Part shown: positions 5,450 through 10,979 of the stretch, one piece after another
How positions within the stretch are numbered: position 1 is the stretch's first letter
How the letters are laid out: the number at the start of each line of letters is the position of its first letter
Notes under the pieces: generated by a model
Databases searched by the model: none
What the model was told of the DNA's origin: nothing
The model's input: only the letters and a program-made list of their open reading frames with translations
Made by a program: the position numbers and the translations under genes
Assembly (NCBI GenBank): GCA_029850565.1
Contig: JARCRR010000187.1
Coordinates: 1-10,979 of the forward strand
Source: Gallionella sp.
GTDB lineage: Bacteria > Pseudomonadota > Gammaproteobacteria > Burkholderiales > Gallionellaceae
Direction of reading: 5' to 3'
Length of the DNA stretch: 10,979 bases

Positions 5450-7696
5450 TTACTTTACGCAGTCCACGTAGTACACGCGCTCGCCGTTGACCCTCTCTGC
5501 CACCAGACCGTGGATGTCGGTCTCGAAACCGGGGAACTGTTTGTTGAAGTCGCGCGCGAACTTGAGGTAATTCATGATGGTCTTGTTGAAACGCTCACCC
5601 GGGATCAACAACGGAATGCCGGGCGGATACGGTGTGAGCAGCACCGCGGTGATGCGTCCTTCCAGATCGTCGATCGCCACGCGTTCGATCTCGCCATGCG
5701 CCATCTTGGCAAAGGCATCCGACGGCTTCATCGCGGGCACCATGTTGGACAGGTACATCTCGGTGGTCAGCTTGGCCACATCGTTGGCCTTGTAGATGCC
5801 GTGGATCTGGTCGCACAGGTCGCGCAGTCCGATCTTTTCGTAGCGCGGATTCTTGGCGATGAATTCCGGCAGCACGCGCCACAGCGGCTGATTCTTGTCG
5901 TAGTCATCCTTGAACTGTTGCAGTTCGGTCACCATGCTGTTCCAGCGACCTTTGGTGATGCCGATGGTGAACATGATGAAGAAGGAATACAGACCGCACT
6001 TCTCCACCACCACGCCGTGTTCGGACAGATATTTGGTGACGATGCTGGCGGGGATGCCGCTGTCGGCGAAGTCGCCGTCCACATCCAACCCCGGCGTGAC
6101 CACGGTGGCCTTGATCGGGTCGAGCATGTTGAAGCCCTCGGCCAGCTTGCCGAAGCCGTGCCAGCGATCGTCGGCGCGCAACACCCAATCCTCGCGATCG
6201 GCCATGCCCTCTTCCGACAGGTAATCGGGGCCCCACACTTTGAACCACCAGTCCGCCCCCCACTCTTCATCCACCTTGCGCATGGCGCGGCGGAAGTCGA
6301 GCGCCTCGGCGATGGACTCTTCCACCAGCGCGGTCCCGCCGGGTGGCTCCATCATCGCGGCGGCCACGTCGCACGAGGCGATGATGGCGTATTGCGGCGA
6401 AGTCGAGGTGTGCATCAGATAGGCTTCGTTGAAACAGTCGCGGTCGAGTTTGCGCGACTCGCTGTCGCGCACCAGTATCTGCGATGCTTGGCTCAATCCG
6501 GCCAGCAGCTTGTGGGTGGACTGGGTCGAGAAGATCATCGACTCCTTGGCGCGCGGACGACCTTTGCCGATGGCATGCATGCTCTTGTAGAAATCGTGAA
6601 ATGCCGCATGCGGCAGCCACGCCTCGTCGAAGTGCAGCGCATCGATCTTGCCGTCCAGCATCTCCTTCAACATCTCGACGTTGTACATCACGCCGTCATA
6701 GGTACTCTGCGTGATGGTGAGGATGCGCGGCTTGCGCGTCTTGTCCTTGATGAACGGGTTGGCGTCAATCTTCTTCTGGATGGTTGCCGGCTCGAACTCC
6801 GATTTCGGGATGGGGCCGATGATGCCGAAGTTGTTGCGCGTCGGGGTGAGGAACACCGGCACCGCACCGGTCATCATGATCGCGTGCAGGATGGACTTGT
6901 GGCAGTTGCGGTCCACCACCACGATGTCGTCCGGCGCCACCATCGAGTGCCACACGATCTTGTTCGAGGTCGAGGTACCGTTGGTGACGAAATACAGATG
7001 GTCGGCATTGAAGATGCGTGCCGCGTTGCGCTCGGATGCGGCGACCGGGCCGGTGTGGTCGAGCAATTGACCCAACTCATCCACCGCGTTGCACACATCG
7101 GCACGCAGCATGTTCTCGCCGAAGAACTGGTGGAACATGCGCCCCACCGGGGACTTCAGGAACGCCACGCCGCCGGAGTGGCCGGGGCAGTGCCACGAGT
7201 ACGAACCGTCTTGCGCGTAATCCACCAGCGCGCGGAAGAACGGCGGTGCCAGTGAATCCATGTACGACTTTGCTTCGCGGATGATGTGGCGCGCCACGAA
7301 CTCCGGCGTGTCCTCGTGCATGTGGATGAAGCCGTGCAGCTCGCGCAGGATGTCGTTGGGGATGTGGCGCGAGGTGCGCGTCTCGCCGTATAGATAGATG
7401 GGGATATCGGCGTTCTTGTAGCGGATCTCTTCCACGAAGGCGCGCAGTGTGCGCAACGCCACCTCGGTCTCTTCATCGCTGCCCGCACCAAACTCCTCAT
7501 CGTCGATGGACAACACGAATGCCGAAGCGCGGCTCTGTTGTTGCGCGAACGAGGTCAGATCGCCGTAGCTGGTCATACCGACCACCTCGATCCCTTCTTT
7601 CTCCAGCGCGTCCGCCAGATCACGGATGCCGTGGCCGCTGGCGTTCTCCGAACGGTAGTCTTCGTCGATGATGATGATGGGGAAGTTGAATTTCAT
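5450..7696 (-). CDS. Orn/Lys/Arg decarboxylase, AdiA-like (PLP-dependent, fold type I)
   Basis: The 748-residue protein has the full architecture of large inducible-type basic amino acid decarboxylases: an N-terminal response-regulator-like wing domain (about 1-135), the PLP-binding core (about 140-570) and a C-terminal domain to 748. The Schiff-base lysine is K396 in STQSTHK, and D357 in HFDEAW should contact the pyridine nitrogen. From memory of the E. coli enzymes, the core and C-terminus (FNEAYLMHTSTSPQYAI, LDFRRAM, MLDPIK, TPYPPGIP) look closer to arginine decarboxylase AdiA than to CadA or SpeF. Arginine to agmatine is therefore the best guess, but lysine or ornithine cannot be excluded. 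Likely roles are polyamine precursor supply or proton consumption at low pH. The frame is open back to 7855, but the ATG at 7696 is chosen because AGGGAGC precedes it and the wing domain starts there. It follows dcd and the 73-residue gene on the same strand, with 80 bases between. Confidence 0.93.
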   Translation of the reverse strand: MKFNFPIIIIDEDYRSENASGHGIRDLADALEKEGIEVVGMTSYGDLTSFAQQQSRASAFVLSIDDEEFGAGSDEETEVALRTLRAFVEEIRYKNADIPIYLYGETRTSRHIPNDILRELHGFIHMHEDTPEFVARHIIREAKSYMDSLAPPFFRALVDYAQDGSYSWHCPGHSGGVAFLKSPVGRMFHQFFGENMLRADVCNAVDELGQLLDHTGPVAASERNAARIFNADHLYFVTNGTSTSNKIVWHSMVAPDDIVVVDRNCHKSILHAIMMTGAVPVFLTPTRNNFGIIGPIPKSEFEPATIQKKIDANPFIKDKTRKPRILTITQSTYDGVMYNVEMLKEMLDGKIDALHFDEAWLPHAAFHDFYKSMHAIGKGRPRAKESMIFSTQSTHKLLAGLSQASQILVRDSESRKLDRDCFNEAYLMHTSTSPQYAIIASCDVAAAMMEPPGGTALVEESIAEALDFRRAMRKVDEEWGADWWFKVWGPDYLSEEGMADREDWVLRADDRWHGFGKLAEGFNMLDPIKATVVTPGLDVDGDFADSGIPASIVTKYLSEHGVVVEKCGLYSFFIMFTIGITKGRWNSMVTELQQFKDDYDKNQPLWRVLPEFIAKNPRYEKIGLRDLCDQIHGIYKANDVAKLTTEMYLSNMVPAMKPSDAFAKMAHGEIERVAIDDLEGRITAVLLTPYPPGIPLLIPGERFNKTIMNYLKFARDFNKQFPGFETDIHGLVAERVNGERVYYVDCVK

Positions 7697-7776
7697 GGAT
7701 AGCTCCCTAAAGGGCAATACAAATAAAAAATGGTGCGAATCTTCGAAGTCTAGCGGTAGTTTATTACAGGGAATGG

Positions 7777-7998
7777 CTAGTCCTGTGGTGGAAACGAACT
7801 CTCTAGGTTGTTCATCAACTCGATGAACACGGCACGGACTTGCTGCTCGTCGCACCCCATGAGCACCGCATCTTCAAATGCGTCTTGGCAGACTTGGCGT
7901 ATCTCAACGAGATTCTCTTGCAAGACTTTGTTCTTCTCCACGCAGGCGATGACATCGCCAGTGGAGGAACGCCAGATGATCTGCTTACGGTGAGGCAT
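7777..7998 (-). CDS. Small conserved-looking protein between dcd and the decarboxylase
   Basis: I cannot assign a function to this 73-residue protein. A short beta-rich start (about 6-19, IIWRSSTGDVIACV) is followed by two likely helices (about 21-47 and 50-66). Cysteines are at 19, 37 and 49 but form no recognisable metal motif. There is no signal peptide or membrane segment. Its ATG directly follows the dcd stop codon (TAAATG), so translation probably depends on ribosomes finishing dcd. The very tight coupling and the protein-like composition make it a real gene. I have the impression that a similar small gene sits beside dcd in other Betaproteobacteria, but this is unverified. Confidence 0.8.
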   Translation of the reverse strand: MPHRKQIIWRSSTGDVIACVEKNKVLQENLVEIRQVCQDAFEDAVLMGCDEQQVRAVFIELMNNLESSFPPQD

Positions 7999-8565
7999 TT
8001 AGATCTTCGGGAGGGTGACACCGACCTGGCCCTGATACTTGCCGCCACGGTCTTTATAGGAGGTCTCGCACACTTCGTCGCTCTCGAAGAACAGCACCTG
8101 CGCCACGCCTTCGTTGGCGTAGATCTTCGCGGGCAGCGGCGTGGTGTTGGAGAACTCCAGCGTCACATAGCCTTCCCACTCTGGCTCGAACGGGGTGACG
8201 TTGACGATGATGCCGCAACGCGCGTAAGTGGATTTGCCCAGACACACGGTCAGCACGCTGCGCGGAATGCGGAAGTACTCGACGGTGCGTGCCAAAGCGA
8301 AGGAGTTGGGCGGGATGATGCAATAGTCGGCCTCCACGTTCACGAAGGAGCTGGGGTCGAAGTTCTTGGGATCGACGATGGTGCTGTTGATGTTGGTGAA
8401 CAACTTGAATTCGCGCGAGCAGCGGATGTCGTAGCCGTAGCTCGACGTGCCGTAAGAAACGATCTTCTGACCGTTCACTTCCTTCACTTGGTTCGGCTCG
8501 AACGGTTCGATCATGCCGTGCTGTTCGCACATGCGGCGTATCCACTTGTCTGACTTGATACTCAT
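7999..8565 (-). CDS. dcd: dCTP deaminase
   Basis: The 188-residue enzyme deaminates dCTP to dUTP, which dUTPase then converts to dUMP for thymidylate synthesis. It acts in the cytosol as a trimer of the dUTPase superfamily. Visible family signatures are SSYGYDIRCS (41-50), GKSTYARCGIIVNVTP (110-125) and the catalytic glutamate E137 in GYVTLEFSN. The length is typical (E. coli Dcd has 193 residues). The start is supported by an AAGGAATCAGG stretch just before the ATG on the - strand. It is the first gene of a probable dcd - small ORF - decarboxylase unit and is divergent from metG. Confidence 0.98.
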   Translation of the reverse strand: MSIKSDKWIRRMCEQHGMIEPFEPNQVKEVNGQKIVSYGTSSYGYDIRCSREFKLFTNINSTIVDPKNFDPSSFVNVEADYCIIPPNSFALARTVEYFRIPRSVLTVCLGKSTYARCGIIVNVTPFEPEWEGYVTLEFSNTTPLPAKIYANEGVAQVLFFESDEVCETSYKDRGGKYQGQVGVTLPKI

Positions 8566-8596
8566 CCTGATTCCTTGAGGGGTTTATGCGGGCGCG

Positions 8597-8602
8597 ATTT
8601 TA
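8597..8602 (-). promoter_or_regulatory. Weak candidate -10 box for dcd
   Basis: The - strand reads TAAAAT here, about 30 bases upstream of the dcd ATG. No convincing -35 element lies 16-18 bases further up, so this is only a candidate. Confidence 0.2.
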
Positions 8603-8630
8603 CCCAAAATACTCGGCGGTGCGTGGGTTT

Positions 8631-8639
8631 TGCTACAAT
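8631..8639 (+). promoter_or_regulatory. Candidate extended -10 promoter of metG
   Basis: TGCTACAAT combines a TGn extension with a TACAAT -10 box. I see no good -35 box, as is usual for extended -10 promoters. Transcription would begin near 8646 and give a leader of about 150 bases containing the whole palindrome at 8663-8784. Confidence 0.45.
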
Positions 8640-8662
8640 CGCGCCCTCATCGAATTTAAGTA

Positions 8663-8784
8663 TAAAAGCGAGCGAGGCGGATGCAATGCAAGGCGCACGG
8701 CGCGCAGGAACCGGAATGCACACCTAGTGCATGAGGATTCCGAGCACCGCGCAACGCCGCAGTGCGCCGCCGCAGCCGCTTTTA
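8663..8784 (+). repeat. Nested palindrome filling the metG leader
   Basis: This 122-base imperfect inverted repeat pairs from its ends to its centre. TAAAAGCG (8663-8670) pairs with CGCTTTTA (8777-8784); GGCGCAC (8692-8698) with GTGCGCC (8762-8768); GGCG (8699-8702) with CGCC (8755-8758); CGGAA (8712-8716) with TTCCG (8738-8742); and ATGCAC (8716-8721) with GTGCAT (8727-8732) around a 5-base loop. The closing stem ends on the first base of the metG ribosome-binding site AAAGGAAG (8784-8791). It could be a structured 5' leader controlling metG translation, or a dispersed palindromic or MITE-like repeat inserted there. I see no obvious target-site duplication. The pairing is seen directly; the role is open. 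Confidence 0.6.
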
Positions 8785-8799
8785 AAGGAAGCCCGCAAT

Positions 8800-10979
8800 A
8801 TGACCCGCAAGATTTTAGTTACCTCCGCCCTGCCCTACGCCAACGGCAGCATCCATTTGGGCCACCTCGTCGAATACATCCAGACCGATATCTGGGTGCG
8901 CTTCCAGAAGATGCGCGGCAACACCTGCCACTATGTGTGCGCCGACGACACCCACGGCACGCCCATCATGCTGCGCGCCGAGAAGGAAGGCATCACGCCG
9001 GAGCAGCTTATCGCCCGCGTGTGGCAGGAGCATTACGACGACTTCAGCGCATTCCACGTGGCTTTCGACAATTACGGCTCGACCAACTCGAACGAGAACA
9101 AGGAAAGCGCACAAAGCATCTATCGCACGCTCAAGGCCAACGGCCTGATCGAGGTGCGCTCCATCGAGCAGTATTACGACCCGGTCAAGAACATGTTCCT
9201 GCCAGACCGCTTCATCAAGGGCGAGTGCCCGAAGTGCCACGCCAAAGACCAGTACGGCGACAACTGCGAAGTGTGCGGCGCGGCTTACGCCCCAACCGAA
9301 CTCATCAACCCGTTCTCTGCCGTGTCCGGTGCCAAACCGGAGCTGCGCAATTCCGACCACTATTTCTTCAAGCTCTCGGCCGATACTTGCCAGCAGTTCC
9401 TGCGCAAATGGACGCGCGGTGGCTCGTTACAAGCCGAGGCAGCCAACAAGATGCAGGAATGGCTGGGCGCCGAGGGCGAGAACAAACTCTCCGACTGGGA
9501 CATCTCGCGCGACGCTCCCTATTTCGGTTTCGAGATCCCCGATGCGCCAGGGAAATATTTTTATGTGTGGCTGGATGCGCCGGTCGGCTACATGGGCAGC
9601 TTCAAGCAGCTGTGCGCCAAGACCGGCATCGCCTTCGACGAATACTGGAAACAAGGCTCCGACACGGAGCTGTACCACTTCATCGGCAAGGACATCCTCT
9701 ACTTCCACGCGCTGTTCTGGCCTGCGATGCTGCAACATGCCGGCTTCCGCACGCCGACCAAACTGTTCGCGCACGGCTTCCTCACCGTGAACGGCGAGAA
9801 GATGAGCAAATCGCGCGGCACTTTCATCACCGCGCGTAGCTATGTCGACCACATCAAGAACACCGAATACCTGCGCTACTACTACGCCGCCAAGCTGAAC
9901 GGCAGCATGGAAGACATCGACCTCAACCTTGAGGATTTCGTGGCGAAGGTGAACAGCGATCTGATCGGGAAGTACATCAATATCGCGAGCCGGTGCGCTG
10001 GTTTTATTACCAAACGATTTGAAGGGAAGCTTTCGACCAACTTGGTTGACCGATGGCTTCAAAATCAACTTGAGGAACCATTCAGCAACCTCCCTGAGGT
10101 CACTCAGAAGATTTTTCTGGATGACAAAAGCACAATTAATCAGATAACTCGATTCCCTGACGAATTAGCATTGGTTGATTTATTGCCGGAAATGCAAGGG
10201 CATTCATTACAACTTGCTGAACTCTATGAGCAAAGAGACTTTGCTAGAGCCATCCGGCAAATCATGGAGCTAACTGATATGTGTAACACCTATGTAGATA
10301 GGTTAGCGCCATGGGCATTAGCAAAGAATTTTGAAGCCAATGAAGAAAGAATTCATATTGGCTGCTCAATTGCACTTAATGCATTCCGATTGCTGACCCT
10401 ATACCTAAAGCCTGTGCTACCAAAACTTGCGAAGGAAGTGGAAGGATTCCTCAATATTCCATCTCTCCAATGGAGCGATGCTCAAACATTGCTACAGAAT
10501 CATGCGATCAACACCTACCAACACCTCGCCACCCGCCTCGACCCCAAACTCATCGAAGCGATGGTCGCCGCCAACCAGGAAAGCCTGAAACCCATGACCG
10601 AATCTCATTCCGAAACTCGTCACGCCGAACACCAGCAGAAGGCTATCGCCCCTATCGCCGAGACCATCAGCATCGACGATTTCAGCAAGGTCGATCTGCG
10701 CGTGGCGCGTATCGCCAATGCCGAGCATGTGGAAGGTGCGGAGAAGCTGCTGAAGCTGACGCTGGACATCGGCGAAGAGAAACCGCGCACGGTGTTCGCG
10801 GGCATCAAATCGGCTTACGATCCGGAAAAACTCAAGGGCCGCATGACGGTGATGGTCGCCAACCTCGCGCCGCGCAAGATGAAGTTCGGCATGTCGGAAG
10901 GCATGGTGCTGGCGGCTTCGGGCGAGGCTCCGGGGTTGTTCATCTTGTCGCCGGATGACGGCGCACAACCCGGCATGCG
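8800..10979 (+). CDS. metG: Methionyl-tRNA synthetase (3' end beyond window)
   Basis: The frame is open from 8800 to the window end (726 codons, no stop); judging by the family, only a few residues are missing. The enzyme charges tRNA-Met and initiator tRNA with methionine. It shows the class I signature HLGH (19-22), a zinc site with C143, C146, C156 and C159, KMSKS (334-338), a helical anticodon-binding domain (about 390-590) and a C-terminal EMAP/Trbp111-type tRNA-binding domain (from about 620, DDFSKVDLRVARI) that serves in dimerisation and tRNA binding. The start is the ATG preceded by AAAGGAAG (8784-8791). Two features are odd. Bases of about 10010-10500 (residues about 404-567) are only about 42% G+C by hand count, against 52-62% in 60-base blocks I counted on each side. 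The segment around residues 414-470 also appears about 45 residues longer than in E. coli MetG. The key catalytic motifs are intact, so the gene is probably functional. Confidence 0.97.
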   Translation, partial: MTRKILVTSALPYANGSIHLGHLVEYIQTDIWVRFQKMRGNTCHYVCADDTHGTPIMLRAEKEGITPEQLIARVWQEHYDDFSAFHVAFDNYGSTNSNENKESAQSIYRTLKANGLIEVRSIEQYYDPVKNMFLPDRFIKGECPKCHAKDQYGDNCEVCGAAYAPTELINPFSAVSGAKPELRNSDHYFFKLSADTCQQFLRKWTRGGSLQAEAANKMQEWLGAEGENKLSDWDISRDAPYFGFEIPDAPGKYFYVWLDAPVGYMGSFKQLCAKTGIAFDEYWKQGSDTELYHFIGKDILYFHALFWPAMLQHAGFRTPTKLFAHGFLTVNGEKMSKSRGTFITARSYVDHIKNTEYLRYYYAAKLNGSMEDIDLNLEDFVAKVNSDLIGKYINIASRCAGFITKRFEGKLSTNLVDRWLQNQLEEPFSNLPEVTQKIFLDDKSTINQITRFPDELALVDLLPEMQGHSLQLAELYEQRDFARAIRQIMELTDMCNTYVDRLAPWALAKNFEANEERIHIGCSIALNAFRLLTLYLKPVLPKLAKEVEGFLNIPSLQWSDAQTLLQNHAINTYQHLATRLDPKLIEAMVAANQESLKPMTESHSETRHAEHQQKAIAPIAETISIDDFSKVDLRVARIANAEHVEGAEKLLKLTLDIGEEKPRTVFAGIKSAYDPEKLKGRMTVMVANLAPRKMKFGMSEGMVLAASGEAPGLFILSPDDGAQPGM
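10010..10500 (+). other. AT-rich mosaic segment inside metG
   Basis: Counting bases 10021-10500 gives 203 G+C of 480 (42%), with many A- or T-ending codons (ATT, TTA, GCA, GAT, AAT). The flanking metG blocks at 9601-9660, 9841-9900 and 10681-10740 give about 57, 52 and 62%. The reading frame is unbroken across both edges. The segment coincides with most of the anticodon-binding domain. I infer gene conversion or recombination with a divergent metG allele. Confidence 0.6.

Noticed and set aside
5447..7255. A 602-codon open frame on the + strand opposite the decarboxylase
   Set aside because: It is the antisense shadow of a GC-biased gene. The product is His-, Val- and Arg-rich with no domain, while the opposite strand encodes a full enzyme.
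7697..7855. An N-terminal extension of the decarboxylase to 7855
   Set aside because: It would overlap the 73-residue gene, lacks similarity to the family N-terminus, and a good ribosome-binding site precedes the ATG at 7696.
8640..8799. T-box or known metabolite riboswitch in the metG leader
   Set aside because: No T-box consensus is seen, and T-boxes belong mainly to Gram-positive bacteria. The region is better described as a long palindrome of unknown function.
8586..9839. A 417-codon + strand open frame overlapping metG in another frame
   Set aside because: It is Arg/Pro-rich shadow translation with no motif; the metG frame from 8800 carries HLGH, the zinc cysteines and KMSKS.
8800..10979. 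Frameshift or pseudogene in metG, suggested by the composition change
   Set aside because: Codon-by-codon reading from 9961 to the window end shows one unbroken frame with recognisable MetG residues throughout.

Overview
The window looks like chromosomal housekeeping and accessory DNA from a Betaproteobacterium, probably of the Nitrosomonadales/Gallionellales type. This is inferred from three things: the protein flavour, a dcd - small conserved ORF - Orn/Lys/Arg decarboxylase gene order, and hslR next to a thioredoxin-like gene. No species call is possible from sequence alone. Coding density is high and the largest gene-free stretch is about 234 bases, between dcd and metG. No rRNA, tRNA, CRISPR array or complete insertion sequence is visible.

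Left end (1-1481, + strand): a response regulator with a receiver domain and an HD-GYP cyclic-di-GMP phosphodiesterase domain overlaps, and is probably translationally coupled to, a single-domain bacteriohemerythrin with all seven iron ligands. Bases 1482-1693 hold a decayed + strand reading frame. It still spells the conserved start of a GGDEF domain and stops abruptly at the end of the next, convergent gene.

Middle (1684-8565, all - strand), read in the direction of transcription: dcd (dCTP deaminase), a 73-residue conserved-looking protein, a large PLP-dependent AdiA-like decarboxylase, a perfect inverted repeat, hslR (Hsp15), a membrane-anchored thioredoxin-fold protein (TlpA/ScsD-like), a membrane-bound GGDEF diguanylate cyclase with an intact I-site, and a 525-residue fusion of an aminoglycoside-phosphotransferase-like kinase with a P-loop kinase/ATPase. 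dcd and the small gene abut (stop codon followed directly by ATG), as do hslR and the thioredoxin gene.

Right end (8800-10979, + strand): metG (methionyl-tRNA synthetase), open to the window edge and lacking only its last codons. Its leader carries a candidate extended -10 promoter and a roughly 120-base nested palindrome that ends on the ribosome-binding site. Inside metG, about 480 bases encoding the anticodon-binding domain are clearly AT-richer than both flanks and include an apparent insertion of roughly 45 residues. This suggests a mosaic gene.

Themes: cyclic-di-GMP turnover occurs three times (HD-GYP, an intact GGDEF enzyme, a dead GGDEF fragment), with a possible oxygen or redox input through the hemerythrin. 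The rest is nucleotide metabolism, translation and stress response. No clearly new multi-gene system was found. The two most unusual signals are the metG mosaic and the metG leader palindrome.
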